A stretch of 64,000 nt of DNA from NCBI GenBank assembly GCA_963693365.1, contig CAVNZM010000013.1, forward strand, positions 7,068,001 through 7,132,000. The letters are read 5' to 3'. The position numbers and the translations under genes were made by a program. Below the pieces are notes generated by a model. That model was given only the letters and a program-made list of their open reading frames with translations. It did not search any database and had not been told where the DNA came from. Below are positions 43,310 through 53,991 of the stretch, in pieces; the first letter of the stretch is position 1, and every line of letters begins with the position of its first letter. Origin of the DNA: Amoebidium appalachense. Taxonomy: Eukaryota; Ichthyosporea.

Positions 43310-45009
43310 AAAGTTAACGCACAAACACGTCGCCACCTCAGCTGGCCTGCGGTATCCTTGAAACAACAAAACAATGCATTGATTTGTCCACCCCATCTAG
43401 CCAGGCATGTGTAGCAGTAAACGTGGAGAAAGACATTCAAGTGTATGTAATGTTGTGCCTCTCGCTTGTACGCCAAGCTAAGTTAATCAAATCAAGTTGA
43501 TCATGCGCGTGCTTGTATCCAATCATAATGACAATACACCCGTGAAGGTGCATTGCCCAATTGCGTTACAACTAAAACGCTTGCAGTCTCTCTGCCTCAT
43601 ATACACAAGATTGAGAAACCTTCCCATACCGTTGCCACCTCTGGCTTTCTCCCCTTTTCACACTAACACAAACCCATCGATATCATCAGGATCCATAGCC
43701 GTGGAGAAACCAGCCCTAAGATTGAGGCCAACATGCTATGTTCAAGAACTTGCTTTGTGCTGTTCACCTATGCCGCACACAGTGGTATTTACTTCATATT
43801 CCGAGGATATGGGGCAACGGCAAGGGTGCAGGTTGCACTATTCCCTGCGAATCCACATTCACGTAGGTCATAGTTTGAGGTGTTCGATAGATATGAAGGA
43901 TTCATAGCTATGCAGTTGAAGGGTTTAGTGTCAGTCGGAAATTGTGCATGCACATTAGGATATATCCAAATGTTGTTGGCGACCTCCTTGTATGCGCGAA
44001 GGCCTGTCTTGTGTTGTGGTAAGCATACTTGATGTTTGTGTGCACACACGTGCAAGTGTGTGGGCTTGTGCGTCTGGTCTCTTTTTTGCTTTTCTTTTTT
44101 TCTTCGCTTTTTTTTTTTTTTTTTTTTTTTTTGGGGGGGGGGGGGGGGAGGAGAATGATTGGATTTCCAATTCTTCTGTTATCGTGGGCTGAAGAGTAAG
44201 TCCCATAGGTTGATGCCCTAACCTGAACTTTACCCTAGATAGAGGAAGAAAAACCAAAAAACAAGCACGGTAATTTGAAGGACACCTGCAAACCAGCCAT
44301 TCTTCAATATGCAGGGAGAAGAATTTTTTGATAGAAGTCAATATCGACATATGCCCAAGAAATCACCTGCATATGGAACCCATATTAAGGGCTTGTAGCA
44401 GCAAACATGAGTCGAAGTAAACTGCTCCTCGCTACCCCCATACATAGTCTTGCCTCCCCGGAAGCCTTTAATTGTGATGTGTTTGCTCAAAGTTGTCACA
44501 CAGTGGTACATCGATGCAAAACATCACAACTCTTTGCCTGTACAGGTGGATCACAGGCCAACAAGTGTTCAAGCTGGCCGTGTTACATTTATGCTTTGAC
44601 TTCGAATACGACACACCAGAACAGATCTGCTCAAAAAGGTAGTTGACCCATTGGTGTGAATCCATATACCCCGTTTTCTCGTCATCGCCTTGGCCTGAGG
44701 AGATAATACGGGGACCTGACCCTGGGTATTTCTTCGTTTCTATTCATTGTTACTGTGACGCACAGCGCCTGCAGCGTGTTTATTACTGCCTTAAATTTGC
44801 TTGGTATGCCGGTCAAACTTTGCACACAAAACCGGAAGGATGATCGAATATGATAATCCGTGGTACCATGAACAAAAACCGATAATAATTATGGGAACAA
44901 AAAAAAAACCAATAACACCACGGGAACAGTGGTGTATGAAAAGAAAAGGCGACTACCATTTCGATCTTTTTTTTGCTACTCTATGTTTGTTATTTTTGTT
45001 GCTTTTGCT

Positions 45010-45046
<37 letters not shown>

Positions 45047-45258
45047 TCTTGTTTTTGAAGGTTTCTGAAGTGGTTTTTCTAACCTTTTTTAAGTGTAGTT
45101 TTGTTGTTTTATGTACAGCTTCTATGCTATTTTTTTTAACTAAAAGGCTGTGTAGAGCTTCTGTTACGTGCAAACAACGACAAACTCTGCATAGCTGCCA
45201 TCAATCCAAATTGTCATATGTATAATAACTTGCCTGTTCGTATCAAACAAATGCCAAG
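43310..45258. other. Intergenic region
   Basis: Mostly ordinary sequence. The plus strand 43690-43907 is open (SIAVEKPALRLRPTCYVQE) but has no convincing splice sites or family match. 44110-44150 has poly(T) followed by poly(G), and 45013-45043 is poly(C). No gene is supported. Confidence 0.5.
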
Positions 45259-47118
45259 CTACTGATAAAACCACACATCCGTAACCCTCTCCTCCTCGAG
45301 CTGCTTGATCTTATCTGCAAAGACCCTCTTTTCCTCGAGCTGCCTGATCCTCTCATCTGCCTTGTTCCTTTGTGCCCTGTATCGATCTGCCCTTTCCTTT
45401 TCCTCCTTGAGAGCCATTCCCGTCTCGGCCAGCATGTTCCTTTCATGCTCTAAGCTCCTTCTCAGATTCCCCACCTCACCATCCTTCTGTTGGTTCAACT
45501 TTGTCACTGCATCAAGCTCAGATTGAAATCCCTCAATCATTGATTGCAAATCTTTGACGGTCTTGTTGGCCTTCTCCTCGCGCTCGGCGGCAACTTGCAG
45601 CTCAGACAGTGCCAGATTGGCCCGTGTCTCTCCCTTCTTTGCCACCTCCTTCTCCCTCACCAGATCCTTCTTGACGGTTGACAGCTCCTTGCTGTGCTGT
45701 GCCTTGGTGCTTTCCAACTGCTCCTCGAGTGCAGCCACCTCCGCCTTGGACTTGTTAAGTTGGTTTTGTAAAGTATCCCGCTCCGCCTTGACGCTGAGAA
45801 GCTCAGTGTGCAGTGCCTGCGTGTCTTTAACCCCGGCGGCCGCTTGGTGATTTTGCTGCTGCGAGAGCTCCAGACGCTTTTCCAGTGATGCAACCGTCGC
45901 CTGTGCCGCCGCTTTAGCCATGGCCTCCTTGACGGCCTGCTCCTTGGCCAACTTCAAGTCGGCCTGTGCTTGTGCAAAATCAGATTGCGCTTTTTGCAGG
46001 TCCAGCTCGCAGACATTCAACAAGCCCAACAGGCGGCGCCCTTCAGCCTCCGCCTTCTCACGTAGGCCCTGCTCGACTTCCAGAGCTGCCTTGTGATTGG
46101 AAGCATCTGCTGCCTCCACCCACACTTGAGTGTCGCTCGCGGCGCCAACTGGGCGGTCGCCCATGCTCATTGCAGAATCGCGCCGCTGCAAGACTGTATC
46201 GTCGATGTTGTGCATGGAAGGTCTTGGGGGTACGGGCACAGAAGCTTCGTTTTCGTTTTCGCTTTCGCCGTCGTTACTAACCCCAACCACTCCGGTTTCA
46301 AACTCGATGGGATCGCCCTCATCCGCAGACTCTCCCTCCTCCTCCTCAGAGTGTGCGGTGTGATCAAGCACCTCGACCTCTTGGTCTAGTTCCATTTCAG
46401 CAATGGAAGTAGAGCGGCCATTTTCGGTGCGTGCCCACTTGGCAGGCGTAGCAAGAGGAGACGAGGCTGAGAGGGTGGGCTTGCGCTTTCCGCGCATAGT
46501 TTGGCGCTTGATGGGGGCACCACGCTTTGGAGTCCGGCCTATGGAGGCCATGAGTTCCTCCAGCGTCTGACCATGAAGGTTGAGCGTAATGGACGCACCC
46601 TCTCGTGGATGGATGGTGGCTGTGCGCACAGGCTTGCCGAATTCTCCGTTGCTGAAGGCGCAAACGACGAGGCAATCTGCCCATGCTTCACTTGTACCCG
46701 TGCCGCCCTCCGCCAGCTTCCACAGGGCAGTTCTTGGCTCGGCGATCCACTTGCAGCTGTGGAGCGAGTCGTATATCTCGCAGGTAAACCCCTTGTTGCC
46801 GTTGCTGCTCTTGAAGCCGCGCACAAGGATGGGGAATACTGCAGGGTAGAAAGTACCATCGGGTTTCTTGATAGCGGCCCACCACTTGCCGTCGTTTGGG
46901 AGTTGGGCTTGGAGGTCCTGGTCGTAGCTGGTCTGAGCGACGGCCTTCTTGGTCTTGGCCTTGTTCCAGCTGAAGCGCGGGTGTTTCAGTTGACGGAGGA
47001 AGTTGTCTTCATGGAGAGCGGCCACAAATGCACCTGGCTTCTTGCTGGAGAGAGGAGAAAAGAGGTGCTTCGGTAACTGGTGCTTGCGTGGCGTTGGCTG
47101 AAGCAGTGCAGACTCCAT
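45259..47118 (-). CDS. Orphan coiled-coil protein with unknown N-terminal domain
   Basis: An intronless frame of 619 residues, unlike its intron-rich neighbours. Residues about 20-190 look globular (KWWAAIKKPDGTFYPAVFP, EIYDSLHSCKWIAE, LWKLAEGGTGTSEAWADCLV). Residues 195-230 are basic with TPKR and RGKRKP motifs, possibly a nuclear signal; 255-290 are acidic (SEEEEGESADEGD). From about 345 to 612 there is a long heptad-rich coiled coil (LEKRLELSQQQ, ALEEQLESTKAQ, LVREKEVAKKG). A TATA box lies 178 bp upstream of the Met codon. The N-terminal half is not recognised; the protein could be a lineage-specific structural or chromatin protein, or derive from a mobile element. Confidence 0.8.
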   Translation of the reverse strand: MESALLQPTPRKHQLPKHLFSPLSSKKPGAFVAALHEDNFLRQLKHPRFSWNKAKTKKAVAQTSYDQDLQAQLPNDGKWWAAIKKPDGTFYPAVFPILVRGFKSSNGNKGFTCEIYDSLHSCKWIAEPRTALWKLAEGGTGTSEAWADCLVVCAFSNGEFGKPVRTATIHPREGASITLNLHGQTLEELMASIGRTPKRGAPIKRQTMRGKRKPTLSASSPLATPAKWARTENGRSTSIAEMELDQEVEVLDHTAHSEEEEGESADEGDPIEFETGVVGVSNDGESENENEASVPVPPRPSMHNIDDTVLQRRDSAMSMGDRPVGAASDTQVWVEAADASNHKAALEVEQGLREKAEAEGRRLLGLLNVCELDLQKAQSDFAQAQADLKLAKEQAVKEAMAKAAAQATVASLEKRLELSQQQNHQAAAGVKDTQALHTELLSVKAERDTLQNQLNKSKAEVAALEEQLESTKAQHSKELSTVKKDLVREKEVAKKGETRANLALSELQVAAEREEKANKTVKDLQSMIEGFQSELDAVTKLNQQKDGEVGNLRRSLEHERNMLAETGMALKEEKERADRYRAQRNKADERIRQLEEKRVFADKIKQLEEERVTDVWFYQ

Positions 47119-47295
47119 TTTGCTTTGTTGAATGGCTTGCCGTGTTTATCGTGTTGTTCTCTCCGCTTTCTTGACGTATTCTTGGGCGCGCGGTTACTTC
47201 TTGAACGTCTTCTCTTGTCGCTCGCCTGACGAAAGCACCTTCAGTTGTTGTTCAGAATGCAAACATTTTGACTACCCAATGGCTGCGGCTCTGTC

Positions 47296-47303
47296 CTTTT
47301 ATA
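47296..47303 (-). promoter_or_regulatory. TATA box for the orphan coiled-coil gene
   Basis: The minus strand reads GGGGTATAAAAGGAC, 178 bp upstream of the start codon at 47118, with a CCATTGG block between them. The match to a TATA consensus is perfect. Confidence 0.6.
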
Positions 47304-47899
47304 CCCCTGGAATGTTGCGCGTTTGCAACCCACACTGCAAAAACGGCAAAAACATTAAATTAAGGATGGAAGATGATCTCTAAAGCAAATTATCTTCTTG
47401 CTACATATTTAATAATGTTTAAATGTTGTTACATTGTTTTCATTAGACAACATTTGTATGGAACGCAAATGGTCACGCATGATCATGACAAGGTGCCAAA
47501 GTTTGCTTTTTATGAAGGTGTGAACCATTTATTGAACAAATCATTTACACGCCTTAATACCTAAGTTACACTAAACACTATAATATCATGTCCACTAATT
47601 CCTCTACACGAACGTGTTAGTGTAACTTCACAAGTGTGCCCAGCATTTTCCATGGCTCAGGGCAGGCCATACCATTAGCAGATCAGTGAGCTGTCACTAC
47701 AAAAATACTGTTCTATCCCAGCAGAGCACCATGCTGTACCTATTTATTTCCAAACCGGGTCTGACTCGAGGCCACTCGAGCTCAGCATCGATCACTGCCT
47801 CGGAGGGGCGCCAGTGCTGGCAAGAGGCTCATATATGCATGAGCTGCCAGCCTCGGAGGCCCACGCCACGGTGGCGTGCGCATACAGTACTGCAGGTAC

Positions 47900-47942
47900 C
47901 ACGGCCATAGCTAGAAACACCAGGTGTTTCTAGATAGCCGTG
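47900..47942. repeat. Imperfect hairpin
   Basis: Arms CTAGAAACACC and GGTGTTTCTAG are perfectly complementary around a single A, and the pairing continues outward after a small bulge with CACGGC/GCCGTG. A direct repeat TGCAGGTACC sits on either side (47891 and 47943). Confidence 0.8.
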
Positions 47943-49000
47943 TGCAGGTACCCACGTTGCACATTATGGTCATGGGATATCAATCGATCTGTACATACAT
48001 ATAGACGTGTACATACACACTGTGCGTATGTACACTGCGTGCAGGTCCAACGGTCACGTTGCACTGTGGGCGGTCCCACGTGACGGCCACTCCCAGTCGC
48101 TGCGGCCGGCGCCTGTCCATGATGAGCCGCGTACCGTACGTAGTACCGCGTACGCGGGGGCCCGGCCCGGGCCTGGCTTCGTCACGCGGCCCTCGCGGCC
48201 TCGAGCTCCTGCGGTACACAGTCCTTTGTATTACTATGGCATAACCTCACCATTACGAAGCTATTACATCACTATTACATCATTATGATACCTTTGCATC
48301 TTGGCACGCCACGTGCAATGCCCCTGTTACGCATGAGTCCCCCTGCATTTGTGTCAACGTGTACATACTTACCAAGCCCGTCAATTAGTTTAGTAAATTT
48401 AAAGTTCCGATTGGTTGTTTAGTCATCTGTTTATTCTTCGGAATTTCCGATAAACATATATGGAAAACAGAACTGTTCTCCTATTGGATCATGTGGTAGA
48501 CAGGCGCAGGCATGTCCTCGGTCAAACATAGACACTCTACCTCAGAGAATATTCGAAAGCAAGATGCTCATGAGTTAAACTGTGCCACAGTCACGGACCG
48601 ATTTGGCTAAGAGAACACACCGACTTTCCTTAATTCTTCCTCTCTCTCCTGTTTAAGTAATATGATTCACCGTCAAGCCCCTCGGATCGAGGGGATCGAG
48701 CACGGCGTACGACTACTTGTGCTCTTGACCTTGTGTACGTATGTAAGTGCTGACCTGGAGTCGGCACTCCAATTTTATTAGTGTCTAGATCCTTTTCCGA
48801 TCCGTAGTGCTAGTTAGCGTCTGGGTAGCAATATATCTAGGACGCTCCATATCCATGGCCCCTGCTGACGGCACACGTACGTACCGTGCACCTTTCTAAG
48901 TTAACACTGTTAATCGCGTATTTGTGCACGTGTCATCGTATATTTAATAAGCGATCCTCAGTGAGAGAGGTGGGGATGGGGGGGGGGGGGGGGGGGGGGG

Positions 49001-49044
<44 letters not shown>

Positions 49045-49606
49045 CTGGGGGGGGGGGGGGGGGGGGGGGGGGGGGAGGGAGGGGAGGGGAGGGAGGGAGG
49101 GAGGGAGGGCGAGAGGGAGAGGGAGTGAGGGGGGAGGGAGGGAGGAAGGGGAGGGGGGGCCGGAGAGGAAGGAGGGGGAGGGAGAGGGGGGGGGGGGGGG
49201 GGAGGGGGGGGGAGCGAGAAAGGAAGAGAGAGGGAGAGAGAGTGTGGGAGAGAGATAGAGGTATGTCTGTGTGTGATCATCGGAAGAGGTGGGGTACAGT
49301 TTGCGTCCGCGCCCAAGATTCCACACTTTTGGTGGGGTGGGGACGGAATTATTTTTCAATTAAGAGGTCGAGTTTTGGCTGTCCTCATAATCTTAGCACG
49401 GGAGGGGGGGGGGGGGGGGGGGGGGGAGTGGGGAACGTGGCATTGCACATGCAAGTTGGTGTGTGTTAACACGTGGTGGGGCACTGGTTCGAGCGGTGGC
49501 TATATCATACCGTGCTGTGTGGAGTATATGTGTGTGTTATACAGCATGTACACATGTATGGGTACCCCCTTTTGGGAGAGAGAGAGAGACTGTGTGTGTG
49601 TGGGGT

Positions 49607-49638
<32 letters not shown>

Positions 49639-50703
49639 GGGGAGGGGGGGGGGACGGGAAAAAAAAAGCCACTGAGCTAGCCGGACTCGAACCCGTGCTC
49701 AAGTGGAAACGGGAAATAGCTATAAATACTGCGTAAAATGCTGAATCTACGGTTTTGGGGGTTGTCGTGAATCGAGTCTAAAGGCCGGCCCCCCCAAATA
49801 AAATTAAGATTGTCCTGAAAATAGGCCCGTCGGCGCAATATTGGCAAAGTCGGCGTCGACGGAATCTTGTTGGCGGACAATCTTGCACGCGGACGCACAC
49901 TGTATAACGGTGATTTGGGTGGGTGGGGGGGAGGGGGGGAGGGGGGGGGGATTTGAGCTTTTGATGTAAGGGGGAAGGGTACAAAGTTGGGGGGTGAGGG
50001 GTGGACCTTGGAAACCCACAAATCCCCCGGCCCTTCCCCCCCCTCTCCCCCTTCCAAAAAAAAAAAAAAAGAATGAAAGGGGCGGGGGGGAGGAAAAAAA
50101 AAAGAACTTGAAAACATGAAAAAGAACTTGAAAACATGAAGGGCACACATATGTATACATCCCGCATCCGGATACTCCTGTCTCCTTTAAACGAGAGTAC
50201 ATGTTGGCAGCTTGGCATTTATATAGAAAACTCTTAAGTGCGCATTTTACATGCTTGCGCATGGGAAACGAAAATGGCTTCAAGGACGCTTTTTTTAAAT
50301 TGTATTATCCCCTTCTCTCACTTCTCCCCCCCTCCCCCCTCCCCCCTCCTCTTGGGCCCAGGAGGACCCGGCCCGAAACCCCTCACCCACTCCACCCAAC
50401 ACCCACCACCTGCCCATCTCCCCCGGGCCCCTCCCCCCTATCCCCCCCCCCCCCCTCTCCCAAAAAAAAAAAAGAGGGGGGGGGGGGGGGGGGGGGGGGC
50501 CAGATAAACTGTGTCATCTCCACCAGAATGTTCACTCTTCCTCCCTCTGCATCCCTCGTCTGTGTTCTTTTTTCTCTCCTAAAGAACCTACAGCTATAGG
50601 CCAAACATGTATAATATGTACTGTATGTCAGTCTACTTACAGTTAGTAACTATTGCTGAACCTAATGGCATGCATATAAGCCGGCGTCTTCAAGTCATGC
50701 TGA

Positions 50704-50737
<34 letters not shown>

Positions 50738-51416
50738 TCGGTCTCCCCACACTGTCCCCATCCCAGCCCTGCTCCGCCCCACAGAGAGGGGAAAGAGGAA
50801 GAGGCTTGATATACACTGTAGCTTGGGGAAGGGGCCCGGGGGAGGGGGGGAGGGGGGGGGGGGTAGTAGTAGTAGAATTTGCCCTATCCAGACACATATA
50901 TCCCATTGTCAGGCTGCACGCACCTGTCAATGCTCTGTCCGATACACGCAAATCTCTGTTTTCAACCGAGAAACATGTTCCCTGTAAAGATGTTACGTTA
51001 TCGGCTTCTTTGAGAAATAGTTAATATTCATGGATGATAGATCAGCTTTTGAGCCCGGCCACCTCTCTCGGAAGAGTACAGGGCAATAATGAACGTAAGG
51101 GCTCAAATGCTTGCAGGGGAATCAGATAAGAACTTGGTTGTCTGGCTAATGCGAGCATGTCACCAACATACAGACGGAAATGCTAGGATGCCCCAGATCT
51201 GTGTATCAATAATACAAAAGATAAAGAAAACTCCTCTCCCTCCTCCGTTTCATACAATAATGATGGTATTTATGATCCCCCGTCCCCTTCCCCCCTCCCT
51301 CCTTTTTCACATACACACGCGCACACACGAACATACATTCACACCCAAACCCATCAACACACACACGTGCACGCATGCACGCACACAGACAAACACACAA
51401 ACACAGACACACACAC

Positions 51417-51676
<260 letters not shown>

Positions 51677-52364
51677 CACCTCCCTTACCCCCCTTCCCCC
51701 CCATTCATACACACATACACACACACACACATACACACCCAACCCGCACACAAACAAGCACAAAAACCGTGGCACATACACACACACAAACACACATACA
51801 CACACGCGCGCGTGCGCGCACGCGCACACACAAACACACACACATACTAGCACAACTTACGGCACAGACACAGAAACCCACAAACACACACGCACACGCA
51901 CACAGTGACACACACAGCACACCCAGATACATGCAAGCACGCACGCACGCACACACACACGTACACATTTGCACACACACACACACACACCTCCCAGTCT
52001 TGCCCCGCCGGGCCCCCCTCCCACACACACACACCACCACCACCGTCCCCACTCACCCACGTAACTTCCAATCCCCCCTCCTGAGATGTCGCCTGCTTCC
52101 CGGTAAAGATCCCCCCCCCCCCCCCAAAAGAAAAGAAAGGGAAAAATACCGAACACCCAACACCCATCCACCCACCCACGACCGAAGACCGCCCCGGTGT
52201 GCTTTAATATATGTTTATATTCAAGCAGTGCCCATTGATTTAACGGATATCACTGTTGTGGCCCTGCCACGCCTAAGAAGGATGTCTCACACACATGATG
52301 TTGTGCTTTTGCCAATCTCAAATTGTCCAGATCACCCTCCCCATGCGCCCTCCCCCCTCCCACC

Positions 52365-52461
52365 CCCAAAGGCCCTCTCCCCCCCGGCCGCTTCCCCTCC
52401 CCCCCCCCCCTCCCCCCCCCCCCCCCCAAAGGCCCTCTCCCCCCTGGCCGCTTCCCTCCCC
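52365..52461 (+). repeat. Tandem duplication of a C-rich 60-mer
   Basis: Two copies of CCCAAAGGCCCTCTCCCCC followed by GGCCGCTTCCC are spaced 60 bp apart. Confidence 0.9.
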
Positions 52462-52675
52462 CCCCCTCCCCCCCCCTCCCCCCCCCCCCCAAAAAAAAAA
52501 AAAGAAAAAAAAAAAAAAAAGGAGAGCAGAATTATGCAGCTCCGGGCAAAAGTTATTATTATAGCCATTATCATTAGTCAAATTCTCCTCAGCAACTGAG
52601 AACCACATCAGCCTCGAAAGCCTAAGCCATTTTTGCCAACTGCCTTTTTTTTTTTTACTTATTGGATGTTCAGTT

Positions 52676-52738
<63 letters not shown>

Positions 52739-53649
52739 GGGACGGAATTAGCCCGGGGGTGCGGGGGCCGGGGAGGGTGTCGAAAAACGTGCACCTTTCA
52801 ACTTTCAGGAGGGGATGGGGGGGGCGGAAGGGGACTGGGGTGGGAGAGGGGGGGGGGGGGGGGGGGGGGGGTCGGCTCCTTCTGTTATGTTTGCGGGGAG
52901 GGGGGGGGGGGGGGGGGGAGGAGGGGGGGGGGGGAAGGGGGGATGAACAGAGGGTTGGACCGTGTTGAACTTGGCAGATCATCGGGGAATTCGAAGGGGG
53001 GGGGGGGGGGGGGGGGGGGGGGGAATGAATTGAGGGACGAGCAGATGAATGAGGGGCGAGGAGAGATCTAGAGAATGTAAAGGACAACGGAGGGGAGGAA
53101 TCCCTCAAGTGAGCTCCGTACGGTTGGGAGCTTTAGGGTGGGCCGGTGTGGGGAGGGAGGGTGGAGGGGAGGGGAGGTGGGGGCATCGGAAATTACTATT
53201 CAAAGATCATTTTCGGACTAATATTGTCTCCGACCGGTTGTGGAGTCCACAATCATTGCAACCGGTACAGTACTCAGAAGTTCGACTCCAACCATCATAT
53301 GCAAGAATAGGCAACATACCCCATATACCTACATTCATGGCCAGCCCCGCTCAAAAAAATTTATTGGCTTTTGAGAGGTTCCATTCAAGTTCGAGCTCGA
53401 GCTCCCGGCCCAACTCATGCGAATTCCCGTACGCGTCCACTGCCATGATAGTAGTACAACATGCCCATATGACCCCAATTGCTGTGCAAAACTTTTGCAC
53501 GGCGGAGCATACACCGCACCTTCCTGGCCTATACCTGTCGGTAAGGACTATGCAGTACAGCACGGTGCTAATCATAAGTTATGTCACAAATTTCCGCCCA
53601 GACTGCAGATCTGGGCATGATCATGCAGGTCAAACGATAGATAGAATTG

Positions 53650-53704
53650 GGGGTTTACGCTGTTTACTCGAGGCAAAGAGAACCAGTCTCAGGTATGGGG
53701 GGGG
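53650..53704 (+). repeat. Dispersed repeat, copy 2 (first copy at 8172-8230)
   Basis: Contains GGGGTTTACGCTGTTTACTC, then CGAGG and ACCAGTCTCAGGTATG, as at 8172-8230, and likewise runs into a G tract. It lies 140 bp from the poly(A) end of the LINE but is not part of it. Confidence 0.7.
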
Positions 53705-53844
53705 GGGGTTTGCTCGGAATATCCCCTCAGCGGTATATCATGATCACGTACATAGATGTCGGGTGGTGACTATATATCAGGGTTTACTTTCTCTACGAGA
53801 CACCATAAAGACTACAAGGAGAAATCAATTAGTTGGGGTTCCCC

Positions 53845-53845
<1 letters not shown>

Positions 53846-53886
<41 letters not shown>

Positions 53887-53918
53887 GGGCTCCCCTCGGG
53901 ACACTCGGTATCAGCTGG

Positions 53919-53991
<73 letters not shown>

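Noticed and set aside
43497-43907. 136-residue open frame on the plus strand
   Set aside because: No recognisable domain, no convincing promoter or splice sites, and ordinary composition for non-coding sequence of this region.
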